Origin: Lamellibrachia columna | Lineage: Eukaryota; Annelida; Polychaeta; Sabellida; Siboglinidae | NCBI GenBank assembly: GCA_963662155.1 | Contig: OY759268.1 | Coordinates: 7,172,701 to 7,236,700, forward strand | Direction of reading: 5' to 3' | Length of the DNA: 64,000 nucleotides | Shown: one piece after another, positions 1-11,034 of the stretch | Layout of the letters: each line of letters starts with the position of its first letter | How positions within the stretch are numbered: the first letter of the stretch is position 1 | The notes under the pieces: generated by a model | Seen by the model: the letters and a program-made list of their open reading frames with translations, nothing else | Databases searched by the model: none | What the model was told of the DNA's origin: nothing | Position numbers and translations under genes: made by a program

Positions 1-2530
1 GTAAAATAGGCATGGCGACATAGTAACATAAGAACGGGACTGGCAAGACAGAGTTATGGCACGACCTCTCCGTTCAAGTGTCTTACAGCTTGCGGGTAAA
101 AACTGTTCTTATGCCTCGTTGTTCTAGTCTTGATGTTTCTGTAGCGTTTACCAGAGGAAAGAAGCTCAAATAGATGGTTGACTGGGTGGGTTGTATCCCG
201 TGTAATGCTCCTGGATTTACGCGCGCAGCGAGCATGGTAAATAGACTGTATGGATGGCAACTCGCTCGCAATGAATCTGGATGCGCCCATCACAATGGCT
301 TCTACCTGCTGTTTCTCATCCTGACCTGGGCGGCCAAACAACACTACGATCGAAAAAGTGAGTATGCTTTCAATGATTGCATGGTAGAAACGTATCATGA
401 TTTCCTGTGCAATGCCGAATCTCCTGAACTGCCTCAGGAAGTACAGGCGTTGTTGTGCCTTTGTGATGCACAGTGTGGTCTTGCCCAAACTGAGATCACT
501 TGAGATTGTTGTCCCAAGGAATCTGAAAGAATCAACTTGTTCGACTTCCATTCCATTTAACGAAAGAGGGCGGATGGGAGTCTTTTTTGACACGGTCAAT
601 TCGAGGTTGTTATCTGCACACCGGCCAACCATTCTCTGAACCTCATCCATTTATGCCGTATCGTCTGCATTTTCAATGCAGCCATCTACCGTGGTGTCAT
701 CACAAAACTTATTCACAAGGACAAATGGTCCACAGAGATATAGTCATTTGTGAAGAGATTGAGCAGAAAGGGGGATAGCACACAACCTTGTGGGTCACCA
801 GTATTCAGGGAGGGAGGGAGGGAGGGAGGGAGGGAGGGAGGGAGGGAGGGAGGGAGGGAGGGAAGGAGGGAGGGAGGGAGGGAGGTGGGCGCAACTCTGA
901 CGAAGTGTTCAGCTTATTAAACCTGCTGTAAAAGTCGTTCAGCTGTTCGGGAAAGGAGGGATCGCTAATGTCGATAGCCGCAGCGCTTTGCTTGTTCTGC
1001 TGCAACCCTGCCAGCTGATCGGCGTGTTTCCTTAGGATGGATGTGGAAACGCTGTCTGGACCCAAGGCCTTCCGCGGTCTCCCAAACAGTCTTCTCACCT
1101 CAACTTCCTGGACTGTAAAGGGCGGAGACAGAGATGTGCTTGCTGGAAGTGGGCGCTGTTCTGACGAAGTATTCAGCTGATCAAATCTGCTGTAAAAGTC
1201 GTGGTAGGGAAAAGGAAGGATCAATGTTGCTAGTTCTGCGTGATCTCCTGCAGGCCTTGCCAGGCAGTTCTGGTGTTGTAGGAAGCGAACTGCCTTCAGC
1301 ACCACGCATTTAGCTCTCCTGAATTTCTTTCTGCTGCCGCTGATGAATGCCGCGATCTCCTTCGCCAGTTTCTGCTAGATGTCCCTGGTGAACCATGGTT
1401 TATCGCGTTGCCACAAAGGGTGATAGTATTGGTCCCCGTGCACACCTCCTCACACCAGCTGATGTAGGATAACCCGGTGTCAGTGTACTCGTATAGGTCA
1501 GGACATATTTCTTTAAACATGTGGCATCCCCGAAGAGCTTCAGTCGACTCATTTCTGTCGGTAGGTGGGGCTGAGGACGACCGTTGCGTGATCAGACCCT
1601 CCGAGGGGAGCCCTGGTGGTAGTACGGTACGCATCCTTAAAGACCAGGATCCAGGATCTTGCTGTTGCTTGTGGCACAATCTACATGCTGCTTGTACCTG
1701 GACAGTACCTTCTTCAAGTGTGTATGATTAAAGTCACCCAGAATGATGACGACGCTGTCATGATGAGCCGATTCTGCTGCCACCACCAGTGCAGCCACCA
1801 GGTTGACTGCCTTGGTAGCACTGGCATCGGGGGAATGTAAACACCCAACAGCACGACCGAAGGGAAAGCTCTCGGGGAACAGAACGGCTTGCAATTGGTA
1901 GTGAGAGTTTCCAGTTCACGAAAACATGAAGTAGAGACGAGCTAAGTGGCATTACACCATAGCTGATTCACCAGAAAACATACCCCACCACCCCGTTCCT
2001 TGTCCATCAGTTCGCTCGATCGGTCCGCTCTAAACAGAGCATGGCCGGGGGGAGGGGCACTGCCACGTCGGGGGTCATGGAGTCTAACAACGTTTCGGTA
2101 AAACACAAAATAGAAGAATCTCTGAACTCTCGTTTAAAAGTCAACAAGTGAAACAATTGGTCCGTTTTGTTCCTCGGTGAACGCACATTTGCGAGAACAA
2201 TAGCAAGGAGTGGTGGTCGAAGGCTGCGCCGGCGAAACATACACAGTGCGTCCTCGCGTCTACCCCGCTTGCGTGTGTGGCGTGGTGTGTTGGGTTGCGT
2301 GTGTGGCGTGGTGTGTTGTGTTGCGTGTAAGACGTAGGTCGAAACGTGCACAGGAAAAGTGTCTTCCAAGAAAATGTTTTTCGATACTCACCGTACATGG
2401 AATCCAAGATACTCAGCAAATCCTCACATTCATACTTGTACACACAAACAGTCCTTAGCACGAGCACAACCAGCGAAAACAAACAAACAATCATACACCG
2501 CCACAACGTGTCGCCATCCACCGGCGCCAT
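1..2530 (-). mobile_element. Degraded non-LTR retrotransposon (L2/Rex1/CR1-like), 3' end off the window
   Basis: Minus-strand pieces in several frames follow the order of one LINE ORF2. Near 2370-2010 is an endonuclease start (LANVRSPRNKTDQLFHLL, then CFTETLLDS). Near 1890-1640 is the endonuclease core with ILGDFNHTHLKKVL. Near 1300-805 is the linker to the reverse transcriptase. Near 790-650 are the RT motifs GDPQGCVLSPFLLNLFTND and CDDTT, where the usual ADD is now CDD. From 650 to 54 is a 198-codon RT tail with FRFLGTTIS. Several frameshifts and stops, and loss of the RT fingers region, make it dead. The clade is inferred from motif wording only. It lies in the intron beyond the last visible REJ exon. 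Confidence 0.8.
807..882. repeat. (GGGA)n microsatellite inside the LINE
   Basis: About 19 copies of GGGA with one GGAA interruption. It sits between a duplicated piece of the LINE linker (about 885-935) and the RT core, so it marks a rearranged point in the element. Confidence 0.95.
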
Positions 2531-2742
2531 CTTAGTCAGTCAATAAACATACAGCAGATGTTTTACACGTTATTGGGTATATGTCTAAGTAACATAGCAA
2601 CATTTCACGCGCTAATGGTGTAGCGTGTATAGAAATAATGGTATAACTTCACCGTATAATCATTCCAACGCCAGCAATACATACCCGCACACAACGTAAA
2701 GGGGTAACCCGTATAAGTTGTTGCATACATCACGTTGTGTGC

Positions 2743-2830
2743 ATTATTATTATTATTTATAATATAAATAATAATAATCACTGCAACTGCGAGTAAGACA
2801 TATTATGTCTTACTCGCAGTTGCAGTGATT
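2743..2830. repeat. Two adjacent perfect hairpins
   Basis: The first hairpin has 15-bp arms at 2746-2760 and 2764-2778 made of ATT/AAT repeats. The second has 26-bp perfect arms at 2776-2801 and 2805-2830 with a 3-nt loop (ATT). The second is not simple sequence. It stands between the LINE and the REJ exon. Confidence 0.9.
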
Positions 2831-2894
2831 AACATGTGTTTTGTTCTCTTAAGTACTCAGTACTCGCACCATAATTTGTTGAATTCATACTTAC

Positions 2895-3025
2895 AATGAC
2901 AGGTATATCGACGGAATTAGTTTCTCCCACAGAATTTCTTACACGAACTTCAATAATCGCACTGAAGTTTTTCTTCACATTTCCAACAGGAAGAGTCTTG
3001 TTAAACGCCGGTATTTTGGCAGATC
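2895..3025 (-). CDS. REJ-module exon (polycystin-1-like receptor), most 3' exon visible
   Basis: This exon continues the REJ domain begun in the exon at 3480-3679. Its acceptor is GCTAG followed by GATCT, phase 1, and its donor is ATT|GTAAGT, phase 0. Together with the preceding exon's final G it reads GSAKIPAFNKTLPVG and then IEVRVRNSVGE. That matches the late REJ pattern in polycystin-1 and sperm receptors, where a short loop with an x-LP-x-G turn is followed by a strand like VxVxDxxG. It has no stop, and the gene continues past the left edge. REJ modules are extracellular and lie before the GAIN/GPS and channel parts in polycystins; those parts are not in this window. Confidence 0.72.
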
Positions 3026-3479
3026 CTAGCATTATCGCTGTGAAATCGAAGCAAATTTCGAATCAACAAATCAATCGTATTGGGGGACATGTGGTATACT
3101 GCATTTTTAAAACGCACGCACGCACGCACTTGGCTTATGAAAAGTCCAACACGTATTCGTGAATGTGTAATCAGCAGTTTATTTGCGTTACTTTGCATCT
3201 ACGCACTCGGTAGATATTTTGTTCCATTGATTTGTTCATTAGTGTGTGCTCGTTTGTTTTGCGTGCGTGCGTGTGCGCGGACACGTGCGACTATTTTCAT
3301 AGGGGCTTCCCCAGATAACACATATTGCAACACATCAGAATAGTAAATATGCTATTTTAACAGCCATGCTTCACTTGATATCCATCAGTAAAACTCATAT
3401 GAAGTAATGGAATAGAACAATTATTACGGTGTGACAGAGCGACGCTTCATAATACACTTTGCTGAAATTAACGATTTAC

Positions 3480-3679
3480 CTTCAGCAATTTGGTCACTAC
3501 TGTTTCCGCGTTTGAAGAAGAACATATAATCGAGAGGTTGATATACATCATAGAAACCCTCACAAGTGAGTCTAAACAGGGTTTTGCTAGCCATGCCCTG
3601 CCCAGGTTCGACTTGACACGTTCCGATTGTGGGCGGTGGAGCCGAAATCATCACATACGTTGCATTCGCCTCTTTTCTG
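3480..3679 (-). CDS. REJ-module exon with APPPxxGxC signature
   Basis: Encodes ISAPPPTIGTCQVEPGQG, then TLFRLTCEGF and PLDYMFFFKRG. This is the central REJ signature: APPxxGxCxVxPxxGxAxxTxFxxxCxG followed by PLxYxF. The donor is GAAG|GTAAAT, phase 1, and it joins in frame to the next exon as AEGSAK. The acceptor region is GCAGCAG, a tandem NAGNAG site, so the exon can start at 3679 or 3676, adding or dropping one residue. Both choices are phase 2, which fits the proposed donor of the 7253-7488 exon. The family call is from motif recognition, not a search. Confidence 0.78.
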
Positions 3680-3831
3680 CTGCATGGTCCACCGCGAACT
3701 ATGGAGTCCAGCAAAAGGTAAGTAAAACTGTTGATATATCTTTGATAGTTTTGCAAATACAATATTTTTGAGTGTGATATATACAATAGTTTTCGCTCTA
3801 TTTATCGTAGTTCAGTAACTTATAGGCACTG

Positions 3832-3957
3832 ATGTCAGCTGAATTTGCCGATCACATGTACTACGCCAGTTTCGCGCCGAGTTACGGATACGAATATGCT
3901 GACAGAATGGCCTCCATTGACGAGTACACAGATTTTCAGTTTGTGGACATTATTTAA
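3832..3957 (+). other. Small 41-codon open frame, unknown
   Basis: An ATG frame rich in Tyr, Asp and Ala, ending in a short acidic tail (YTDFQFVDII) and TAA. It lies antisense in an intron of the receptor gene. It could be chance or the N-terminus of a transposase relic. I do not recognise it. Confidence 0.12.
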
Positions 3958-4566
3958 AAGATGTTACATCTATATGCTATACGTAGACTATAAGTATTGA
4001 CATACGTCGGGAACGAAATACTTTTGACTCGATTTCTGACTCGGTTTTTATGTGGTGAGCTGTTACGTCATGCGTGTGTGTGATTCTTGAAAATAATATA
4101 TGTACCTACATTATTCTCTAAGATTATCAATATAATTATAATAACAACATCGTAGACGTGTGGTTCGTAGTAGAGCAGGAAGAACAGGGCGAACTAGTGT
4201 ACCAAATCCCATTGGCTCCGCAACTCTTACTCATGTAAGAGTTCCGGTGCAGCCTATATAGGTGAGATTGTCTAAGACCAGACAGGAATAATACAAGAAA
4301 TACGTGGAGAACACACCAAGAGAAACTTACACGAGGAGAGAAATATAAATTCCTCCATCAACAAGGTAGCCCTCACAGAGCAGACCAAGAATCATTTAGT
4401 AGGTTGTGAAGGAAAAAAGCGATAGACAGAGTCCCACAAAAGGTAGATGTAAGGCCTTTTACTTTTATTAGTTGGTTTACAGATCCGCCGACACGCTATG
4501 GTATTCGGGCCTGTGATTAATCACATGACATGTACTTTAACATAATGTTGGAATCCACAAATTATT
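3958..4566. other. Intronic sequence, nothing recognised
   Basis: No coding similarity, RNA gene or clear repeat was seen. It ends where CR1 homology starts. Confidence 0.5.
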
Positions 4567-5270
4567 TAAATGGTCTGAAAAATGGCAAATGTTGTAAATG
4601 CAAATGCCTACATACAGGACGCGGGAACTTGGATATAAACTGATGTAACGATAGATACTGTTCTAGCTACTACAGTAAAGAAAAAGAACTTAGGAGTAAC
4701 AATAAGTGCTGATATAAATGTTTCAGAGCAGTGTGGTATTGCAGCTTCAAAGGGTAATCAAATTCTTTGGTTGATTAGGAGAAATATAACATACAAGGAA
4801 AAAAAGCTAATTATACCTCTGTATCAAGCAATAGTTAGGACTCATACAAGCGTGGAGACCGTATGGTAAGAAGGGTATAGATACGCTTGAACGAATACGG
4901 AGGATACCAATTAAAATGATTCCAGAACTGAGAGACCTTTGTTATGAAGAACGCCAAAAAGAATGTGGTTTAACAACCATAGAGACAAAGAGGTTAACAG
5001 GAGATCAAGTTTTTTTAAGATATTCAATGGGTATGAAAATATTGGTAGAAATATTTGTTCTCACTCAAGAAAGATAGTAGAACTAGACGAATTGACGTAA
5101 CATTAGTAAAGGATCAGTGTAGATTGGATATCAGGAAGTACTCATTCTCACAGAGGACAATAACAAAGTGTAACAAATTATCTACAGATTGTGTAACTGC
5201 TAGCAGCGTGAATTTGTTTAAAACAAATTTGGCACATATCTCAGGAGGGCGGATAATACATAGATATTCT
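4567..5270 (+). mobile_element. CR1 LINE fragment: end of reverse transcriptase
   Basis: Directly alignable by eye to the end of the CR1 copies at 27550-28280 and 33080-33800. It starts at the segment encoding LVKWSEKWQ and ends at the last codons near YLRRAGYK. It has many small indels and stops. It stops short of the CR1 3' tail, which is found 1.4 kb further on at 6668, so the two are parts of one insertion. Confidence 0.85.
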
Positions 5271-6667
5271 TCTTTTATTGTCCCTCACCCAAGGCTTTGC
5301 CACTTTATGGCACATGTGTTCGCCCGGTCCGTGGCAGTGGCCAAGTCTACCGTACAAGGATCGTCTAGCAGCCGGCAGTAGAGGAATTAGGGCATTGTCT
5401 GTTCTTCTCCGCAGTCACACTTCGTTGACTGCGTCTCATCAATGTAGTGTCTTTGGTCGGCCGACTCCGATACGTAGCCGGTTGACTGAACGCCTGCAGA
5501 ACCATGGTTGGTCAGACCCTGCTGGTAGGGATTCAGCTGGTTGCAATCACATCTTGATGACTGTTGATGTTTCTTGCAGTCGTGTTTCCCACATTTGCAT
5601 TCTGGTGTTGCTGGGCGATGAGCTCAGGTTTTGTGAAGTTCAGGAAACCTTTCCTTGACTTTAATCGGTTTATAGCAGATATGTGATTGTATAGTTGTAT
5701 AGTCGGCCGCCTGTCTTGATCTTTCTGTGCGACTAGCAACAGTCCGCCTGATGTCCGGTGGAGTTATGCCAGCCAGCAGATGTAAGCTGTCAATGTTGGA
5801 AGGTTTCAGGCAGCCCGACATGATGCGGCAGCAGTCGTGTAGGGCAGGGTTAAGCTTGTATGCATGTGTTGATCTTGCCCATGCAGCACATTGTTCGTGT
5901 TCGGTAGCAGAATAGCTAAGGAAAAGGCAGCTGGATCTTAACGTCGGTGCTCTGCTTCCCAGTTGGCAAATTTGTGAATGATGTTGCTTCGTGAAATCAC
6001 CGTCTGTTTGGTGTTACAGATAACTGTTTTGTATGATAGTGTTTTGTCAAGATGGACACCATGGAACACTGGTGTTGATGTGTTGTCCAGACCGGAACCG
6101 TTCCAGGTGACGTTTAGTTCGCGCTTAGCATCTCTGTTCCTCAGATGGAATGCAGGCACCTTGGTCTTGGATGGGCTTGCGCGTAGTTCATTCAGCTTGT
6201 ATTATGTTGTCATGGTTCCCACCGCTGATGAAAGTGTTGTTTCGATGTTGTTGAAGTATTTGCCCTGGGATGTTATACAAAAGTCATCTGCATTAATGAA
6301 GCTGCGAATTTCGAGGTGGATAAGTTGATCATTTGTATATATATATATTGAACAACATTGGCCCCAGTATGCTTCCCTGAGGTAACCCGTTTCGTAGTCT
6401 TCGCCATTCCATCTAGTACTACAAAAAGTCGCAGGTTGTCAAGCATGTTGCACACTCGGTCGGTTAGATAGAGGTCGCCAGTCATCTCTAGCAGTTTGGC
6501 GAGGAGGCTTCGATGGTTGACGGTGTCATATGCTGCCGATAGGTCGACGAAGACAGCTCCGGTGATTAGTTCTCTTTCCAAGCCGTCTTCGATGTGTTCG
6601 GTCAGATTGAGCAGCTGGCCCGCGCATGATTTTCCTGGACGGAATCCAGCCTGCTCTTGGATGATTT
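5271..6667 (-). mobile_element. LINE fragment (Jockey/I-like RT) inserted into a CR1 3' end
   Basis: On the minus strand, about 6665-6400 encodes QAGFRPGKSCAGQLLNLTEH and VFVDLSAAYDTVNHRSLLAK, the classic RT region with F/Y-D catalytic motif. Around 6300-6274 another frame encodes INADDFCIT, the second catalytic motif. Lower down are AFHLRNRDAKRELNVTW and CLKPSNIDSLHLLAGITPPD. Near 5275 the minus strand reads AATAAAAGAAGAATA, a likely polyadenylation signal and short A-rich tail. This is a 5'-truncated insertion that splits the CR1 of 4567-5270 from its own tail. The clade is uncertain. Confidence 0.8.
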
Positions 6668-6756
6668 TGAGACTCTCAATAAGCCAATGGCTTTCTTGAC
6701 AACTTGCCATCTAGGCCTTTGCCGTGGATGGCAATCTTGTTAAATCTTGTTAATTC
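6668..6756 (+). mobile_element. CR1 3' tail
   Basis: Matches the 3' UTR end of the CR1 copies at 28291-28370 and 33815-33904: CTCAATAAGCCAATGGC, then a GATGGCAA stretch and the terminal AATCTTGTTAAATCTTGTTAA direct repeats. It is the displaced end of the 4567-5270 CR1. Confidence 0.88.
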
Positions 6757-7252
6757 CATAGCCCCCTATTGTCCAGGCTCCGCGCTGTGACGAAACGGTT
6801 TGTCACACACATCATCGCCTGGAATCAATTTGTCCTTCGCAGGAACGCGTTATGACAGTGGGTAATAAAGAGACCACGCATCTGCGGCCAGACTCTCTGC
6901 TCGGCGAATTCACGAAGGCGAGGCGAGTTGGATACGCGAGGCGATTAAGTTCTTTGTTTTCAGCGGGAGCCTTACGGGAAGTAACCCTCCCGATTTTTGC
7001 GAAGCCTTGTTGCTCTGTGGCACTATTTAACTGTTCATTCATTGGGTGTCGCTACCGCACCCATCAGAAACTCATTACGAAGAAAATTACCTATACCGCG
7101 TTTTGGAGTATACTAGTGATAGTTTAGTGGACGACATAATTTGCATTTACCAATCGACTGACCCATGTTGTGTCCGTAAACCAATTAATAACAACTAAAA
7201 GGCCTCACGGTAGGAACGTTATCCTTTTTCAGTCGTGGAAAACATCACACAC
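6757..7252. other. Intronic sequence, relatively GC-rich, nothing recognised
   Basis: 6780-7060 is richer in G+C and CpG than its surroundings, but no domain or repeat could be named. It could be an old transposon. Confidence 0.4.
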
Positions 7253-7488
7253 GCACGCTCATTAACAACTGTACCTGTTACACTGAAATTGAACGTTTGG
7301 TTGACTGGAAGTACATTAGCGTTGACAGTGAATGTCCTCGCGTTGCGTCCTGTGCCGGTGTCTTCTACCCAGCTAATATTCGTGTCGACATGCCACGTGT
7401 AGGAGTAGTTGGATGACACGGCGCAATCATCACATTTGGCCACAAGACCCAGCTTTTCTCGACTACTCGCCGGAGTTCGGCAGTTCAT
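7253..7488 (-). CDS. REJ-module exon, first part of module
   Basis: Encodes MNCRTPASSREKLGLVAKC, DDCAVSSNYSYTWHV, and then FTVNANVLPVNQTFNFSVTG. This matches the REJ opening, CxxNC...S.RL.L.A.CxxC...YxW, followed by the strand that precedes a x-T-F-x-F-x-V turn. The acceptor TTGTCAG|ATG is phase 0. The likely donor GAGCGTGC|GTGTGTGATG is phase 2 and is weak. Joined to the exon at 3679 it gives NERA-RKEANATYVMISAPPP, the expected spacing to the APPP motif. The exon upstream must end in phase 0, so at least one exon between here and the EGF exons is not identified. Confidence 0.72.
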
Positions 7489-8229
7489 CTGACAACTAAA
7501 ATACAGTTTCAATGAATATCGTATGTGTACTTTGTGATGACGATAATACATTGCGCTACTACAATTTACTGTTAACTTTTCGTCTCGGGAAAGTTTACAT
7601 TAAGTTATATTCAATGCCATAAAAATATTAGTACGAGCAGGATACGCAACGAAAAGGAAGATCACAGAAATAGGGCAATCACTCAAAAATCCACTTATTG
7701 TTTAATAGGTATGTAATAGAATAGCATATCAAATGACACTAACATTTCACAGGTAGTATGAATGAATATCAATGAAGAGCCAAAACATGGCATATATAAC
7801 AAGTTACAAATGTTGAAATGAAGGGAATATTTACAATGGATTTCTTCCCAAACATAAAAAGTATCAGTACATTAACACCCAGCAATGTTACAAGTGTTAG
7901 TATCGACATAGCATACACTTTGGAAATGGCTAGTGATTTAAAAAAAAACATAATCTATACAAATATTTACTAACATTACGCTTAATGGAAATATCTCAAG
8001 TGGTCGGAGAACGCAGTAAATCCCATCAGAAGACGCTTCTTCCAAACATGAACATATAATTGCTAAAACAGCAAGCAATACAAAATACAGCAGTAAATAA
8101 GTTTCACAAACGGGATAATGTAGTTTTCCTTTTATAAACAGATTTGATGGAGGATAATTACTTATTTATATATAATATATATTATTCACTTATATTAATG
8201 TATGCATGTATGCACACGTGCGTACGTAC
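7489..8229. other. Intron; an exon may be missing here
   Basis: AT-rich with no convincing exon. Phase counting says a linking exon should exist between the half EGF exon (phase 1 end) and the REJ exon (phase 0 start), but I could not find it. Confidence 0.4.
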
Positions 8230-8289
8230 GGCCGGTTCTCTCACAAGTACCGTTGTTCTGGCATGGATTGCTCCAACATGCATTAACAG
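8230..8289 (-). CDS. Half EGF exon (three cysteines) or eroded EGF exon
   Basis: After the acceptor AAACACAG the reading is (T)VNACWSNPCQNNGTCERTG, the first half of an EGF repeat, in phase 1 and in frame with the EGF exon at 12335. A possible donor C|GTACGTACG is also phase 1. Beyond it the sequence turns into an ACGT/CATA-rich run with a stop, and the last three cysteines of the EGF are absent. It may be a split EGF, a truncated EGF or a decayed exon. Confidence 0.5.
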
Positions 8290-9072
8290 CTGTGTTTAAA
8301 ATACATTATCACTTAAATAACTAGCAAAAATACCCATCCTCTGGGCTTGGTAGTTCGTAAATGACATTATATATGCAAAGTAATTCAGTTGTACTAATTT
8401 TCTTCGGTTTCAATGGAAGATATACCCTAAGTTAGGCTGTCCCCGCAGACCTGTCCAAAAAAAATGGAGGTGTTGCATACGTTTCATTGCATATCTGAAA
8501 AAAAAAATTTAATATATTTTGGCTATATATAACATACGTGTTCAAATATAACAAGTAGCAGACCTGTAACGTGTTACGTTAATTCATTAATTATTTATTT
8601 ATTTAACAACTAATATATAAAAATCATGTCCTAGTTTTTTTTTTCAATTAGTCATATACAATTTAGTTGACCCATCTAACGTCAAACAAATTGTTTGTTG
8701 AATCACTTAGATCGTATGCTCTGTGTGTAAGCCATGTATTGAAAGTTATGCCAGACGCAGTGCACTTGCTCCACACAATATAAATAATTTCTGCAATTTT
8801 CTTCAACCAGCAAGAGCGTATGCTTATTCTATGTCTTCTATGAAAGCTACACATCAAATACGAAAAAAAAAAACGATTTGTAAATAAATATTTCTTCTTG
8901 TTCGCATAATTCAAAAGTGAAAGCATCAAATCATGGCATCAACACGTGGTTGCAAAGGTCTTAATAATATGTCATCAATGCAAAAGTTGTCTTTTGCATC
9001 ACTACATTTACGTCACACTAATCGTGACGTAAAGGACATTATATTTTTAAATCGTCTATAAACCTATACAAA
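8290..9072. other. AT-rich intron, nothing recognised
   Basis: Homopolymer runs and AT tracts; an open minus frame at 8663-8929 has no recognisable domain. Confidence 0.5.
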
Positions 9073-9074
9073 AT

Positions 9075-9130
<56 letters not shown>
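9073..9130. repeat. (CA)n microsatellite
   Basis: About 28 uninterrupted CA units, just outside the 3' end of a minus-strand CR1. Confidence 0.97.
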
Positions 9131-9133
<3 letters not shown>

Positions 9134-9142
9134 AACCAGTTT

Positions 9143-10077
9143 TAACAAGATAGCTATCAAAGGCAAAGGCCCAAGTGCAAGTGCAAAATGAAGCCATTAG
9201 CTTATCGAGAGTCCAATCATTTTTTATTTACGTGTAACCTGCCCACCTGAGATATATGTTAGATTTGTGTTTAAAAATATTCAAACTGCTAGTGTTTACA
9301 CGATCTGTAGATAATTTGTTCCATTCATTTACTGTCCTTTGTGAGAACGAGTACTTCCTGATATCCAATCTATACTGAACTTTTACTAATACTACCTCGT
9401 GTCCTCTATTTCAACTATCTTTCTTGAGTGAGACAAATATTTCTATCAATATTTGCATACCCATTCAATATCTTAGCAACTCCAATTTAATATCCAAATA
9501 ACCTCCTTGTCTCTGGGATTGTTAAACAACATTATTTTAGGTGTTCTTCATAACTATGGTCTCTCAATTCTGGAATCATTTTAGCTGCTCACCTCAGTAT
9601 TCGTTCAAGGGTATCTATATCCTTCTTACGATATGGTCTCCAAGCTTGTATACAGTATTCTAAATAAATATTGCTTTATACAGAGGTATAATGAGCTTTT
9701 TTTTCTTACATGTTATATTTCTCCTAATCAGCCCAATAATTATATTACCCTTTAAAACTGCAATACAACACTGCTATGAAACTTTCAAATCATTACCTGA
9801 AACAGTATCTACCATTTTATAGCTTACATCCAATTTCACGTGTCTTGTGTGTAGGCATTTACATTTCCCTAAATTGAATAACATCTGCCATTCGTCAGTC
9901 AGCCATTTTTTTATTGTGTCGATTATGCCATCCATGATACCACGGGCGTTTAATCTAAGTAGTACTCTTTCATATGGTTCATCGTCGAAAGCTTTCTAAA
10001 AATCTAAGTACATAATATCTATTGGTGGATCCTCAAAAAAACATTACCTCGCTGTTAGAATCCATGTTGAGATGGGC
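9143..10077 (-). mobile_element. CR1 LINE, 3' half, interrupted
   Basis: The reverse complement starts with the CR1 3' tail (9143-9215) and runs up through the RT end: EWNKLSTD near 9310, a segment like ERIQRRATK near 9600, EWQMLFNLGKCKCLHT near 9870 and IMYLDF near 10010. There are many indels. Homology stops at 10077 just after the HGF segment and resumes at 10694. Confidence 0.82.
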
Positions 10078-10693
10078 TTAAAAGGAAACAAAAGTCATGG
10101 TTTTGAGTCTATGCATGTATACTAGTTACTAAGACATAACCATTTGCTACCACAACTAAGAAAATCACGCCTGTGGTTTACTAAGAAAACTTTGTTGAAC
10201 ACACAATATTTTCATTTCATGGGCCGCGCCATACTGTTATGTGTATGCTACGAGTGCAGGTAGTCTAGCAAAATTCGATCGCCAAATTAACATATAGTTG
10301 TATACACCTATTTCTATACTTGCCAATCGGACATGACCATGCTGTTTGCCTCCAATCTCAAGTTACATAACATATGTTGGCGTATGTTTACTAAATTAGT
10401 CCTATTCATACCAAAATAACACGTTTGTTTGAGACTTTGCGTTGTTTTTTTCTATGCCGGCCTCCCTTAATACGTCACTTGTAGTCTAGGTTACCCGATT
10501 TTCACAGAGCTGCACATGCGCTTATCGATCGCGTTGTTTAACATGTCAACCCTCAGACATCCGGAGAAATTACTGGAATCTCCCACTTTTAGAACACATT
10601 TTGAGTAAACCACTCACGTGATAGTCTTGATTTCAGTTTCACATGGTTAGTTTTGATTATCTCTTCAGGAGTATAACCCCAAAATAATGGCTT
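10078..10693. mobile_element. About 0.6-kb insertion inside CR1, TTAA-like borders
   Basis: In the intact CR1 copies the flanks are contiguous (AAATTATTAAATTCATCTCAAC). Here the two sides are separated by about 616 bp, and both junctions carry TTAA/TTTTAA. No terminal inverted repeat or coding region was found, so the class is unknown. Confidence 0.5.
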
Positions 10694-10815
10694 CGCTTTA
10701 ATAATTTATGCCTAACAAGGACGTTTTGTGGCCTGTAATTAACTTTCCAAGTAATTTACAAATCACTGACGTTAAACTCACTGGTTTGTAATTCTCTGAT
10801 TTATTTTCCGAACCC
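10694..10815 (-). mobile_element. CR1 LINE fragment upstream of the insertion
   Basis: Minus strand encodes SENKSENYKPVSLTSVICKL followed by LGKLI, the RT segment just before the HGF motif of CR1. It retains a sense codon at the site where the copies at 25.6-28.4 and 29.2-33.9 kb both have a stop. Confidence 0.85.
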
Positions 10816-11034
10816 AGCTCTTCAGCACCAACATGTGATTTCGTCGATTGTAGGACAAAATCCCCCCGCCAATATCCTCCGTAGGACAACAGTCCCCGTA
10901 CAAAATCAACCCAGATGTGCAATATCCCTTGTACATAAGCAAAAATAACCCAACAATAAAGCAACATTAATATTTATTGTACTTTCTACTCTTCGCTTCA
11001 AACTCCAAGGTACTATGAGTCAGCAGTGTTACGC

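Noticed and set aside
8663..8929. 88-codon minus frame between the half EGF exon and the CR1
   Set aside because: Considered as the missing linker exon, but it has no suitable splice sites or extracellular-type sequence.
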